Source: Pseudonocardia sp. N23 | GTDB lineage: Bacteria > Actinomycetota > Actinomycetes > Mycobacteriales > Pseudonocardiaceae | Reading direction: 5' to 3' | Assembly (NCBI RefSeq): GCF_002583555.1 | Contig: NZ_BEGX01000052.1 | Coordinates: forward strand, 200,644 to 264,643 | DNA length: 64,000 nt | Shown here: piece after piece, positions 39,665-48,500 of the stretch | How positions within the stretch are numbered: the first letter of the stretch is position 1 | Layout: the number at the start of each line of letters is the position of its first letter | Notes under the pieces: generated by a model | What the model was told of the DNA's origin: nothing | The model's database searches: none | Seen by the model: the letters and a program-made list of their open reading frames with translations, nothing else | Position numbers and translations under genes: made by a program

Positions 39665-40747
39665 ATGACAGGCTGGGTGCACGGGTCGGGGCACGGCTGG
39701 GCGTGGTCGAGGCCTGCCTGGGTCGAGACCGGGACGCGGCGAGGCCGGCGGACCGCGCCGGGACTCGCCGTCGCCGTGGCGATCGCGGTCGTCGCGACCG
39801 CGCTCGGCCGGCTGGTCCCCGTCGTCGGCGGGCCGGTGTTCGCGATCGTGCTCGGCGCCGCGGCCGGCGTGCTGCTCAAGCCCGGCGAGCGCCTCGTCCC
39901 CGGCATCGACGTCGCCGCCAAGCCGGTCCTGCAGCTGTCGATCGTCGTACTGGGCACCGGGTTGTCACTGCAGCAGGTCGTGCAGGTCGGAGCCGGCTCG
40001 CTGCCGGTCATGCTCGGCACGCTGGCGGTGGCGCTGGTCGGCGGCTGGCTGTTGGGGCGGGCACTGGGCGTCGGTGGCGGCACCCGCATCCTGATCTCGG
40101 TGGGCACCGGCATCTGCGGGGCGTCGGCCATCGCGGCGACCACCGCGGTCATCGACGCCAAGCGCCACGAGATCGCCTATGCGCTCGGCACGATCTTCGT
40201 CTTCAACGTGATCGCCGTGCTCACCTTCCCCGCGCTCGGCCACCTGATGGGCCTGAGCGACCAGGCGTTCGGCCTGTGGGCGGGCACCGCCGTCAACGAC
40301 ACGTCGTCGGTCGTGGCATCGGCGGTCGCCTACGGCGGGGACGCCTCGGGATACGCGATCGTCGTGAAACTGACGCGCACCCTGCTGCTGGTGCCGATCG
40401 TCCTGGCACTGGCGGTGTGGACGGCGAAGCGGGCCGCACGGTCGGAACCCGGCAGCGAGCGCGGGCTGCGCGACGTGCCGTGGCGCCGGGTCGTCCCGCT
40501 GTTCCTGATCGGCTTCCTGGCCGCCGCGACCCTCGACACCCTCGGCCTGGTCCCCGATGCGTGGCACCCTGCGCTGTCGCTGCTGGGGACGTTCCTGATC
40601 ACGGTCGCGCTGGCCGGCGTCGGGCTGACCCTGCGCCCCACCGAGATCCGCGGCGCGGGACCACGGCCGCTGCTGCTCGGCGGGCTGCTGTGGGTCGCGG
40701 TCGCCGCGACGAGCCTCGGCCTGCAGGCGCTGACCGGGACCCTGTAG
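39665..40747 (+). CDS. YeiH/UPF0324 family putative sulfate exporter
   Basis: A 360-residue protein with about ten membrane helices. Family marks are GPVFAIVLGAAAGVLL, KPVLQLSIVVLGTGLSLQQVVQVG, GGGTRILISVGTGICGASAIAATTAVIDAKRHEIAYALGTIFVFNVIAVLTFPALGH, and WAGTAVNDTSSVVASAVAYG. UPF0324 members are predicted anion (sulfonate/sulfate) exporters. ATG 39665 is chosen because GGAGGT (39655-39660) lies 4 nt upstream. A GTG further upstream at 39614 would overlap the palindrome. It stands alone between two terminator/pseudogene boundaries. The actual substrate is unproven. Confidence 0.87.
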   Translation: MTGWVHGSGHGWAWSRPAWVETGTRRGRRTAPGLAVAVAIAVVATALGRLVPVVGGPVFAIVLGAAAGVLLKPGERLVPGIDVAAKPVLQLSIVVLGTGLSLQQVVQVGAGSLPVMLGTLAVALVGGWLLGRALGVGGGTRILISVGTGICGASAIAATTAVIDAKRHEIAYALGTIFVFNVIAVLTFPALGHLMGLSDQAFGLWAGTAVNDTSSVVASAVAYGGDASGYAIVVKLTRTLLLVPIVLALAVWTAKRAARSEPGSERGLRDVPWRRVVPLFLIGFLAAATLDTLGLVPDAWHPALSLLGTFLITVALAGVGLTLRPTEIRGAGPRPLLLGGLLWVAVAATSLGLQALTGTL

Positions 40748-40762
40748 GCCGGCCCGTACGGA

Positions 40763-41071
40763 TCAGTCGCCCGCCGGCGTCGACTCCTGCTCCGTGCGCA
40801 CCCTGCCGAGCGCGAGCAGGGCGGTGAGCACGACCACCAGAAGCAGCGCGCCCCAGTCGAAGGTGAACGCCCCTCCGAGTGAGAACTGCGTGGGCACCTC
40901 GAGCCCGAGCTGGGCGAGCGTCTCGTGCAGGTACTTCGACCAGCTCGTGGAGACGACCGCGGAGCCGACGGCCAGCTCCAGGATCAGGTCCCAGCCGATG
41001 ATCCAGGCGACGATCTCACCGGCGGATGTGATCATGACAACCGGGACATGGGCGCCTCCTGCGACGCCCAT
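40763..41071 (-). pseudogene. Fragment of an APC-type amino-acid permease
   Basis: The 102-codon frame encodes only an internal slice of a cationic amino-acid transporter. [19 protein letters not shown] and AVGSAVVSTSWSKYLHETL match the third to fourth helices of that family, and FDWGALLLVVVLTALLALG matches the next helix. About 90 N-terminal residues (including the first substrate motif GxIxGxG) and over 300 C-terminal residues are missing, and the tail RVRTEQESTPAGD looks like read-through. It lies 21 bp downstream of ald on the same strand. It is probably a deletion remnant. A functional three-helix protein is less likely. Confidence 0.7.
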
Positions 41072-41092
41072 GTCCCGGGACCTGCGGTCGGC

Positions 41093-42208
41093 TCAGGCCA
41101 GGACGTCGGCCGGGGCGGTGAACGGGAGGCCGTGCGCGGCGGCCACGGTGTCGCTGGTCAGCGCGCCCCGGTGGGTGCTGAGACCAGCGGCGAGGGCGGG
41201 GTCGGCGCGCAGCGCGTCGAGCGTGCCCAGGTCGGCGAGGCGCAGCGCGTAGGGCAGCGTGACGTTGGTCAGCGCGCGGGTGGAGGTCTCGGGGACCGCA
41301 CCCGGCATGTTGGCGACGCAGTAGTACAGGGTGTCGTGCACCCGGAAGACCGGGTCGGCGTGCGTGGTCGGCCGGGAGCCCTCGAAGCAGCCGCCCTGGT
41401 CGATGGCGACGTCGACGAGCACGGCGCCGGGGCGCATGCGGGCGACGAGGTCGTCGGTGACGAGCTTCGGGGCACGGGCGCCGGGCAGGAGGACGGCACC
41501 GACGACGAGGTCGGCGGCCAGCAGCTCGCGCTCCAGGTCGAGCGACGTGGAGTACACGGTGCGGACGCGGCCGTGGTACTCGGCGTCGAGGGCGCGGAGC
41601 TTGTCGACGTCGACGTCGAGCACGGTGACGTCGGCGTGCAGCCCGACGGCCATCGCGACGGCGTTGCGCCCGGCCACACCGGCACCGAGGACGACGACGC
41701 GGGCCGCGGGGGCGCCGGGGACACCGCCCATGAGGACGCCGCGCCCGCCGGTGGGGCGCATCAGGTGGTAGGCACCGACCTGGGTGGCGAGCCGTCCGGC
41801 GACCTCGCTCATCGGGGCCAGCAGCGGGAGTCGGCCGTCGGCGGTGCGGACGGTCTCGTAGGCGACCGAGGTGGTGCCGGCGTCGAGCAGGGCGCGGGTG
41901 CAGGGCTCGGAGGCGGCGAGGTGCAGGTAGGTGAACAGAGTCATGTCGGGACGCAGGTGGCCGTACTCGGAGGCGATCGGCTCCTTGACCTTGAGGAGCA
42001 GGTCGGCGGCGGCCCACACCTCGTCGGCACCGGCGACCACCTGGGCACCCGCGGCCTTGTAGTCGGCGTCGGAGATGGAGGATCCGGCCCCGGCATCCTG
42101 CTCGACGACGACCTCGTGGCCGCCGGTGACGAGGTCGTGGACCCCGGACGGCGTCAGCGCGACGCGGAACTCGTTGTCCTTGACCTCACGGGGTACGGCG
42201 ATCCTCAC
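41093..42208 (-). CDS. ald: L-alanine dehydrogenase
   Basis: A 371-residue NAD-dependent alanine dehydrogenase that interconverts alanine and pyruvate plus ammonia. Seen: the start [23 protein letters not shown] (substrate Arg), [29 protein letters not shown] (catalytic Lys and His region), [22 protein letters not shown], the Rossmann fold [20 protein letters not shown], and [29 protein letters not shown] lies 5 nt before the GTG. It is divergent from an Lrp regulator, the arrangement of ald/aldR in mycobacteria. Confidence 0.97.
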   Translation of the reverse strand: MRIAVPREVKDNEFRVALTPSGVHDLVTGGHEVVVEQDAGAGSSISDADYKAAGAQVVAGADEVWAAADLLLKVKEPIASEYGHLRPDMTLFTYLHLAASEPCTRALLDAGTTSVAYETVRTADGRLPLLAPMSEVAGRLATQVGAYHLMRPTGGRGVLMGGVPGAPAARVVVLGAGVAGRNAVAMAVGLHADVTVLDVDVDKLRALDAEYHGRVRTVYSTSLDLERELLAADLVVGAVLLPGARAPKLVTDDLVARMRPGAVLVDVAIDQGGCFEGSRPTTHADPVFRVHDTLYYCVANMPGAVPETSTRALTNVTLPYALRLADLGTLDALRADPALAAGLSTHRGALTSDTVAAAHGLPFTAPADVLA

Positions 42209-42308
42209 GGTGACCTCCGGAGTCGGTGGATCGGATGCGATGTCTCCTCAAATGGTGAACTTGATTCGGTTCCCTGTCATCATTCACGGAAAAGATTCTG
42301 TGAGGTGC
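42209..42308. promoter_or_regulatory. ald/lrp divergent control region
   Basis: One hundred nt of unusually AT-rich sequence between divergent ald and the Lrp gene. It contains a GGTGAA (42254-42259) and TTCACG (42283-42288) inverted pair and repeated GATTC words. This is where an AldR-type regulator would bind, but no precise box can be assigned. Confidence 0.5.
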
Positions 42309-42821
42309 GTGTTGAGCGAAGAAACAGCGAGATCGGCGGCCCGGCGGGTGGCGTCACCGAAGGATGTTCGGGCCCCGCTCGACAACGTCGACCGCGTCCT
42401 GCTGCGTCATCTCGAACGCGACGCCCGCATCCCGAACAACGCCCTCGCCGAGCTCGCCGGCATCGCCCCGTCGACGTGCCTGACCCGGGTGCGGGCCCTG
42501 CGCGAGCGCGGCGTCATCCGCGGCTACCACGCCGACGTCGACCCGGCAGCCGTCGGCTACCCGCTCCAGGCGATGATCTCCGTCCGGCTGCAGAGCGACG
42601 CCCGCAGCAACCTGGCGGTGTTCGTCGAGCGCGTCGGACGGCTCCCCGAGGTGCGCGACGTGTACTTCCTCGCCGGCGAGGACGACTACATGATCCGGGT
42701 GGCCACGGCCGACTCTTCGGCGCTGCGCGACTTCGTGATGACGCTCAACACCCACCCCGACATCGCCGGCACCCGCACCAGCCTGATCTTCGAGCACACC
42801 CGCCCGCCGCAGACGCACTGA
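42309..42821 (+). CDS. Lrp/AsnC family regulator, AldR-like
   Basis: A 170-residue Lrp/AsnC protein. The HTH is VDRVLLRHLERDARIPNNALAELAGIAPSTCLTRVRALRERGVIRGYHADVDPAAVG, followed by the RAM ligand-binding domain with VYFLAGEDDYMIRVATAD. It is divergent from ald, so it is probably AldR, which in mycobacteria activates ald in response to alanine. The GTG at 42309 or the adjoining TTG at 42312 may start it. GAGG at 42302-42305 fits the TTG better. Confidence 0.9.
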   Translation: MLSEETARSAARRVASPKDVRAPLDNVDRVLLRHLERDARIPNNALAELAGIAPSTCLTRVRALRERGVIRGYHADVDPAAVGYPLQAMISVRLQSDARSNLAVFVERVGRLPEVRDVYFLAGEDDYMIRVATADSSALRDFVMTLNTHPDIAGTRTSLIFEHTRPPQTH

Positions 42822-42865
42822 GCCCGGGCCCCACCGAGCCCCGGGGCCGCGCGCGAGAGCGGGGA

Positions 42866-43789
42866 TCAGCCCGCGACGACCGAGCGGTCGAGGTCGGGCT
42901 CCAGGTAGATGACCCGCGCGTCCGGCACGGCCTCGCGCACGCGCGCCTCCGCGGCGTCGATCGCCGTGGCAACCCTCTCGACGGGCAGCCCCGGCGTCAG
43001 CGCGATCTTGGCCGCGACGAGCATCTCCTCCGGGCCCAGGTACTGGGTACGGATGTGGATGACACGCAGCACCTCGTCGGAGCCCTCGAGGCGCTCGGTG
43101 ATCGTCGACAGCACCGGTGCGGTGGCGCCTTCACCGATGAGCAGGCTCTTCATCTCGATGATCAGGATGATCGCGATGACACCGAGCAGGACGCCGATGC
43201 AGAGCGTGCCGACCGAGTCCCACACCGGGTCCCCGGTGAGGACCGTCAGCCCGACGCCGGCCAGGGCCAGGACCAGACCGATCAGGGCGCCGAAGTCCTC
43301 CAGCAGGACGACGGGCAGCTCGGGCACCTTGGACTGACGGATGAAGCCCCACCACGTGCTCGTCCCCTTCAGCGGGCGCGACTCGTGGATCGCGGTGCGG
43401 AAGGAGAAACCCTCCAGGCCGATCGCGACGACGAGGATGGCCACCGCCACCAGCGGGGACGTGAGGCCCTCGGGGTGCTGGAGCTTGTGGATGCCCTCGT
43501 AGATCGCGAACACCGACCCGAGGGTGAACAGCAGCAGCGCGACGACGAACGAGTAGAAGTAGCGGTCGCGCCCGTAGCCGAAGGGGTGCTCGGCCGTCGC
43601 GACCCGCTTGGCACGCTTGCCGCCGAGCAGCAGCAGCCCCTGGTTGGACGTGTCGGCGACCGAGTGGACCGCCTCGGCCAGCATCGACGACGACCCGGTG
43701 ACCAGGAACCCGATGAACTTCGCGACGGCGATCCCCGCGTTGGCGAGCAACGCCGCGACGATCGCCCTGGTTCCACCGCTCGCCGACAC
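42866..43789 (-). CDS. Cation diffusion facilitator (CDF) transporter
   Basis: A 307-residue CDF efflux protein for divalent metals. Helix 2 carries SSSMLAEAVHSVADTSNQGLLLLG (the HSxxD metal site, His-Asp), helix 5 has LLEDFGALIGLVLALAG (ExxxD-type site rather than the common HxxxD), and HPFGYGRDRYFYSF joins helices. The C-terminal cytoplasmic domain ends with RVREAVPDARVIYLEPDLD. The Glu-Asp at the second site suggests a different metal choice (for example Mn or Co/Fe rather than Zn), which is an inference. GAGGAG lies 5 nt before the GTG. Confidence 0.9.
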   Translation of the reverse strand: MSASGGTRAIVAALLANAGIAVAKFIGFLVTGSSSMLAEAVHSVADTSNQGLLLLGGKRAKRVATAEHPFGYGRDRYFYSFVVALLLFTLGSVFAIYEGIHKLQHPEGLTSPLVAVAILVVAIGLEGFSFRTAIHESRPLKGTSTWWGFIRQSKVPELPVVLLEDFGALIGLVLALAGVGLTVLTGDPVWDSVGTLCIGVLLGVIAIILIIEMKSLLIGEGATAPVLSTITERLEGSDEVLRVIHIRTQYLGPEEMLVAAKIALTPGLPVERVATAIDAAEARVREAVPDARVIYLEPDLDRSVVAG

Positions 43790-43882
43790 CGCTGCTCCTC
43801 GGACCGTCCCCCGGCACCGGAGGCCCGGCACCGGGACGAACCCTAGCGAAACGCCCCGACGGGTCCGGCCGGGACGGTCGGC

Positions 43883-45097
43883 TCAGGCCAGGCCGTCGGT
43901 GGCGAGGAACAGCTGGGTGCCCGGCGTCGCCGAGTCGACGACGACGCCGCGGTCGGACGCGGGCAGGAACACCGCGGTGCCGGGACCGAGCTTGAGGACC
44001 GACGCGTCGCACCGCACCAGCGCCGCGCCCGTCGTGCCCAGCAGGATGCGGGGCCCGCCGTCGGGCACCTCGACCGACGCCTGCGGGCCGTCGGCGACGA
44101 AGCGGCGCAGCCGGAACTCGACGGCCGGGGTGTCGTAGGTGACCCAGCCGCGGTCGTCGTGCCAGTCGCAGACCGGCGGGGGCGCCGCCTCGAAGTCGAG
44201 CACCCGCAGCAGCTCCGGGACGTCGACGTGCTTGGGGGTCAGGCCGCCGCGCAGCACGTTGTCGGAGTTGGCCATGATCTCCACGCCCGCCCCCGACAGG
44301 TAGGCGTGCAGGTTGCCCGCGGGCAGGTAGAGCGCCTCCCCCGGCCGAAGGACGATGTGGTTGAGCAGCATCGCCGCGAGCACGCCCGCATCGCCCGGGT
44401 AGCGCTCGGACAGCTCCAGGGCGGTGCGCGCCTCGGCGCACCACTCACCGCCGGACGACGCCAGCCGCACCGCTCCCTCCTGGGCGGCGGGGACGAGGTC
44501 GTCGAGGACCGACTGCGGCAGGGTGATCCACGTCGTGAACAGGGCACGCAGCCCGTCCGGGCCCGGCTGGGCGGCCAGCAGCTCGACGTAGGCGGCAAGG
44601 GCCGGCACGTCGAGCGCCCGCAGGAACCGCACCGACGCCTCGGCCTCCCGGAAGCCGACGAGCGCATCGAACTCCGTGAGCGCGCAGAGCAGCTCCGGCT
44701 TGTGGTTCGGGTCGCGGTAGTTCCGCTCGGGCGCGTCGGGCGCGACACGGAGGGCGTTCTCCCGCTGGAACCCCGCCGCGGCCTGCTCGGCGCTCGGGTG
44801 CGCCTGCAGGCTGAGCGGCTCGTCGGCGGCGAGGACCTTGAGCAGGAACGGCAGCCGCCCACCCCAGCGGCCGGCCCGGTCGGCGCCCAGCGTGCGCGCC
44901 GGGTCCGAGTCGATGAGCTCCAGGAGCGACTCGGCGACGAGGTCGTCGCGCACGACGTGCGACGGGTCGGCGGGGTGGGCGCCGAGCCACAGCTCCGCCT
45001 GTGGGTGCGGCGACGGCGACGGGCGGCCGAGCAGCTCCGCGATCACCGTGCGGGAACCCCAGGCGTAGGGCCGCACCGGGTTGTCCAGCAACTCCAC
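43883..45097 (-). CDS. manA: Mannose-6-phosphate isomerase, class I
   Basis: A 404-residue type I phosphomannose isomerase that converts fructose-6-P to mannose-6-P for mannan, PIM and GDP-mannose. The zinc site is in PLSLQAHPSAEQAAAGF (Gln, His) and NHKPELLCALTEFDALVGF (His, Glu), with a later LYLPAGNLHAYLSGAGVEIMANSDNVLRGGLTPKHVD (His and the catalytic Arg). It begins LLDNPVRPYAWGSRTVIAELLG. It is the last gene of the pmm, Trm112-like and SIS-like cluster on this strand, giving the first steps of mannose donor synthesis. Confidence 0.95.
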   Translation of the reverse strand: MELLDNPVRPYAWGSRTVIAELLGRPSPSPHPQAELWLGAHPADPSHVVRDDLVAESLLELIDSDPARTLGADRAGRWGGRLPFLLKVLAADEPLSLQAHPSAEQAAAGFQRENALRVAPDAPERNYRDPNHKPELLCALTEFDALVGFREAEASVRFLRALDVPALAAYVELLAAQPGPDGLRALFTTWITLPQSVLDDLVPAAQEGAVRLASSGGEWCAEARTALELSERYPGDAGVLAAMLLNHIVLRPGEALYLPAGNLHAYLSGAGVEIMANSDNVLRGGLTPKHVDVPELLRVLDFEAAPPPVCDWHDDRGWVTYDTPAVEFRLRRFVADGPQASVEVPDGGPRILLGTTGAALVRCDASVLKLGPGTAVFLPASDRGVVVDSATPGTQLFLATDGLA

Positions 45098-45149
45098 GGT
45101 CGTCCTGCTCCTCGTTCGGGCCGGTCGGCCCGGTCGCGGTGGCCGGTCG

Positions 45150-46268
45150 TCAGGCCGGTTCGATGGTACGGGTCGCCAGTCCCAGGTACACGGCGGCGAT
45201 GTCCAGGCGGGCGGCGAGCACCCCGGCCCTGAGCACCACCGAGTACGGCGTGCCGCGCACGATCTCCTCGACGGGATGCAGCACGTCGGCGACCGGCCAG
45301 GGCCGGCCGGTCCGGCGCAGCAGCACCTGGCCCGGGTCGTCGTCGCCGGTGGCGAGCAGCATCAGCCGCGGCGCCGGCGCGGTCGGCGCCGGATCGTCGA
45401 ACGGGTCGTGGAAGACGTCACGCTCACCCGACCCGGACTCCAGCGCGTGGCGCAGCCCGGACAGGGCCGCGGCACGGCCGACGTCGTCGGCGTGGGCGAC
45501 GACACCCGTGTGCATGGCGAGCGCCGCGGCGCCGTGCGCGGCGACGGCCGCGGCGACCGCGTCGACCCCCCACAGCAGTGGGGTGTGGTCGGCGAGCCGC
45601 AGCGCGAGGGCCTTGGCGGGGTTCATGAACGGCTCGTGGCCCGGCTGGTTGCGCTCGGCCTCGGCGTCGAGGGCGTCGGCGAGCGCGTCGAGGCGGCTCC
45701 CCGCACGGTCGTCGGGGCCCTGGCCGAGGAGCCCGAGGGCCCCGGTGACGGCGAGCCCGACGGCGAAGGCCCGCGGCAGGTCGAGACCCCGGGGTACCGG
45801 GAGCCGGGGTTCGACGAGCCGCACCCGGCCCGCCCCGGCCGCGGCGACGGGACCGTCGCCCGGCGCGGACAGCACGACGTCGCTGCCCCGGCGCACCGCG
45901 GAGCCGATCGAGTCGGCCAGCTCCGCGTCGGTCGCGTCGTCGGTGTGGACGACGACCACGTCGAGCGGGCCCGTCCACATCGGGACGGTGTCGGCCACGA
46001 CGACCGGTACCGGGCACGCGGGCCCCAGCATCGCCGCGACCAGCGGCGCGGCCGTGGCCGACGCACCGGGGCGACGGACCAGCACCAACGCGCGCGGGCG
46101 GTGTCCGACCAGGTCGGCGAGGCCGGCCTCGTCGGCGCTGAGCGCAGCCGAGCGGACCTGGGCGCCCGCGGTGGCGGCGGCGCGCAGCACACCACCCGTG
46201 TCGGCGGCCGCGAGTGCCGCCGCGTCGAGCAGCAGGGTGTCGTCGAGCACCGGCTCACCCGTCGCCAC
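45150..46268 (-). CDS. SIS-domain/phosphoglucose-isomerase-like protein (Rv3256c-like)
   Basis: A 372-residue Ala/Val/Leu-rich protein of the TobH/Rv3256c family, related to SIS-domain sugar isomerases. VLDDTLLLDAAALAAADTGG starts it. Next come RPRALVLVRRPG, a PVPVVVADTVPMWTGPLDVVVVHTDDATDAE segment like sugar-phosphate isomerase SIS strands, and GHEPFMNPAKALALRLADHTPLLWG later. The active-site residues are not clearly conserved, so catalytic activity is uncertain. The GTG at 46268 overlaps the Trm112-like gene by 14 nt. Its place between pmm and manA suggests a role with mannose-6-P. Confidence 0.78.
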   Translation of the reverse strand: MATGEPVLDDTLLLDAAALAAADTGGVLRAAATAGAQVRSAALSADEAGLADLVGHRPRALVLVRRPGASATAAPLVAAMLGPACPVPVVVADTVPMWTGPLDVVVVHTDDATDAELADSIGSAVRRGSDVVLSAPGDGPVAAAGAGRVRLVEPRLPVPRGLDLPRAFAVGLAVTGALGLLGQGPDDRAGSRLDALADALDAEAERNQPGHEPFMNPAKALALRLADHTPLLWGVDAVAAAVAAHGAAALAMHTGVVAHADDVGRAAALSGLRHALESGSGERDVFHDPFDDPAPTAPAPRLMLLATGDDDPGQVLLRRTGRPWPVADVLHPVEEIVRGTPYSVVLRAGVLAARLDIAAVYLGLATRTIEPA

Positions 46269-46467
46269 GGGAACCGGCCTCGCCGGGGAGGGCCTCGTCG
46301 AGCAGGAGCACCGGGATCCCGTCGACGACAGGGAAACGACGGCCGCACGACGTGCAGGTGAGCACCTCGGCATCGGGGTCGCCGGGGGCGCCGGCCCGCA
46401 GCGGGGCGTGATCGTCGGACGGGCACGCCAGGATGTCGAGCAGCTGGGGGTCGAGCTCGATGGCCAC
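46255..46467 (-). CDS. Trm112/YcaR-like zinc-ribbon protein
   Basis: A 70-residue Trm112 family protein: LDPQLLDILACPSDDHAPLR at the N-terminus and VLTCTSCGRRFPVVDGIPVLLLDEA at the C-terminus. Cys in LACP and the CTSC pair provide a zinc ribbon with one Cys fewer than usual. In eukaryotes Trm112 activates methyltransferases. In bacteria the role is unclear. The GTG at 46467 opens the domain. It overlaps the downstream gene by 14 nt, hence translational coupling. Confidence 0.85.
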   Translation of the reverse strand: MAIELDPQLLDILACPSDDHAPLRAGAPGDPDAEVLTCTSCGRRFPVVDGIPVLLLDEALPGEAGSRGDG

Positions 46468-46617
46468 GGTCCTCCTCTTTCCTGCAGCGGGTTCGCAGCG
46501 GCGGGGCGTCCCCACCCCGCGATGCTGCCAGCCCGGGCGGGTCCGCGCCGGGTCCGTCCGGGTATCGGAGCGACCGCCTGCGGATCGGTGTGTTCGGGGT
46601 GCGGCGATGCGCCGGGC

Positions 46618-47973
46618 TCAGGCCCGCACGATCGCCAGTACCTCGTCGCGCAGCGCGGCGACGGCGGCGTCGTCGGACGCCTCGACGTTGAGCCGGAGCA
46701 GCGGCTCGGTGTTGGACGCGCGCAGGTTGAACCACGACCCGTCGGCGAGGCTCACGGTGAGGCCGTCGAGCTCGTCGAACTCGGTGCCGGGACGGGCCCC
46801 GAACACCTCCCGGACCGCGGCGACACGACCGGCCTGGTCGGCGACCGTGGAGTTGACCTCGCCGGAGGCGGCGTAGCGCTCGTAGGCGGCCATCAGCGCC
46901 GACAGCGGACCCTGCTGCTCGGCCAGTGCCGCCAGCACGTGCAGCCCGGCGAGCATGCCGGAGTCGGCCCGCCAGAAGTCGCGGAAGTAGTAGTGCGCCG
47001 AGTGCTCGCCACCGAACACCGCGCCCGTGTCGGCCATCGTCTGCTTGATGAACGAGTGCCCCACCCGGGTGCGCACGGCCCGGCCACCCAGCTCGGCGAC
47101 GATCTCGGGGACGGCGCGCGAGGTGATGAGGTTGTGGATGATCGTGTCGCCCGGCGACTTGGCCAGCTCGCGCGCCGCGACCAGCGCGGTGATCGCGCTC
47201 GGGCTCACCGGTTCCCCCCGCTCGTCGACGGCGAAGCAGCGGTCGGCGTCGCCGTCGAACGCCAGACCGATGTCGGCCCCCTCGGCGACGACGGCCTTCT
47301 GCAGGTCGACCAGGTTGGCCGGGTCGAGCGGGTTGGCCTCGTGGTTGGGGAAGTTCCCGTCGAGCTCGAAGTAGAGCGGTACGACCTCGAACGGGAGCGG
47401 CGCGAACACGGCCGGGACGGTGTGCCCGCCCATGCCGTTGCCCGCGTCGACGACGATCCGGAGCGGTCGCGCGCCCGCCAGGTCGACGAGACCGCGCAGG
47501 TGCGCCGCGTAGTCCTCGAGCAGGTCGCGCTGCTCGACCGTGCCCCCACCGGGCCCGGCGGGCACTCCGGCCTCGACGGCCTCGCGCAGCGCGACCAGCC
47601 CGGTGTCCTGCCCGATCGGGGTGGCGCCACCGCGGCACAGCTTGATGCCGTTGTACTTCGCGGGGTTGTGGCTCGCGGTGAACATCGCGCCCGGCACGTC
47701 GAGCGTGCCCGCGGCGAAGTACAGCATGTCGGTGCTGGCCAGGCCGATGTCGACGACGTCGAGCCCCTGCCCGGTCACGCCCTCGGCGAAGGCGGCCGCG
47801 AGCCCGGGCGACGAGTCGCGCATGTCGCGTCCCACGACGACCGACCGCGCGCCCTCCGCGCCGACGAGCCGGGCCAGTGCGGCACCGATCGCGCGCACCG
47901 TCTCCGCGTCGAGCTGATCGCCGACGACACCGCGGATGTCGTAGGCCTTGACGATCGAGGACAGGTCGGACAC
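46618..47973 (-). CDS. manB: Phosphomannomutase/phosphoglucomutase
   Basis: A 451-residue alpha-D-phosphohexomutase (PMM/PGM) that makes mannose-1-P from mannose-6-P. The phosphoserine loop is GAMFTASHNPAKYNGIKLC, the metal loop LAFDGDADRCFAVDERG, the sugar loop GGEHSAHYYFRDF (GEHSAH) and the phosphate loop LRASNTEPLLRLNVEA. It starts at GTG 47973 (VSDLSSIVKAYDIRGVVG). A TAGGGT box (47986-47981) lies 7 nt upstream, so the transcript is probably leaderless. It heads the mannose operon with the Trm112-like, SIS-like and manA genes (150 bp then overlaps). Confidence 0.95.
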   Translation of the reverse strand: MSDLSSIVKAYDIRGVVGDQLDAETVRAIGAALARLVGAEGARSVVVGRDMRDSSPGLAAAFAEGVTGQGLDVVDIGLASTDMLYFAAGTLDVPGAMFTASHNPAKYNGIKLCRGGATPIGQDTGLVALREAVEAGVPAGPGGGTVEQRDLLEDYAAHLRGLVDLAGARPLRIVVDAGNGMGGHTVPAVFAPLPFEVVPLYFELDGNFPNHEANPLDPANLVDLQKAVVAEGADIGLAFDGDADRCFAVDERGEPVSPSAITALVAARELAKSPGDTIIHNLITSRAVPEIVAELGGRAVRTRVGHSFIKQTMADTGAVFGGEHSAHYYFRDFWRADSGMLAGLHVLAALAEQQGPLSALMAAYERYAASGEVNSTVADQAGRVAAVREVFGARPGTEFDELDGLTVSLADGSWFNLRASNTEPLLRLNVEASDDAAVAALRDEVLAIVRA

Positions 47974-48043
47974 GCACGGAACCCTATCGGGGACGTCCGA
48001 CGGTCTTGCCGCCGACAACCCCGGGTCGTGCAGGGGCGCCGGC

Positions 48044-48412
48044 TCAGCCCTCGCCGGAGCCCGGCAGGACGCGCAGGTGACCGCGGCGCCCGGTGCCGCC
48101 CTGGACGGGCATCGGCGGCGGCGGGTCGAGCGGGCGGTCGGCCCTGCCCGCCTCGCGGACGGCCTCGGCCAGCGCCGTCAGGTCGTCGGCGGACGGCTGC
48201 GGCGGGGCGAACTCGCCCTCGAAGCGGACGACCTCCCAGCCGCGTGGCGCAGTGAGCCGGTGCGCGTGCGCCGTGCACAGGTCGTACGAGTGCGGCTCGG
48301 CCTGCGTCGCCAACGGCCCCACGACCGCGGTCGAGTCCGCGTACACGTAGGTGAGCGTGGCCACCGCGAGCTCGGTGCACCCGGTCCGCGAACACCTCCG
48401 CACACTCAGCAC
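48044..48412 (-). CDS. DUF3499 family protein
   Basis: A 122-residue conserved actinobacterial protein. It has a zinc-ribbon-like N-terminus, VRRCSRTGCTELAVATLTYVYADSTAVVGPLA, and a His-Cys pair in PHSYDLCTAHAHRLTAPRGWEVVRFEG. This is the DUF3499 family (Rv3258c-like). It probably binds zinc through CxxxxC and CxxH. The function is unknown. The GTG at 48412 opens the first strand. A second GTG nine nt inside is equally possible. It is divergent from the metallopeptidase-like gene. Confidence 0.82.
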   Translation of the reverse strand: MLSVRRCSRTGCTELAVATLTYVYADSTAVVGPLATQAEPHSYDLCTAHAHRLTAPRGWEVVRFEGEFAPPQPSADDLTALAEAVREAGRADRPLDPPPPMPVQGGTGRRGHLRVLPGSGEG

Positions 48413-48500
48413 GTGAGCGACGATAGCGCCTGCGGCCCGCGACACCCGACTGCGACGCGCGGCGCGACCGGGTGGGCACCTCGGTCGTAAGATTCCGCGC

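Noticed and set aside
40925..43846. A 973-codon open frame over ald, lrp and the CDF gene
   Set aside because: It is antisense or out of frame to genes with clear motifs.
45001..48255. A 1084-codon plus-strand open frame over manA to the DUF3499 gene
   Set aside because: It runs antisense to five real genes and has no recognisable domain.
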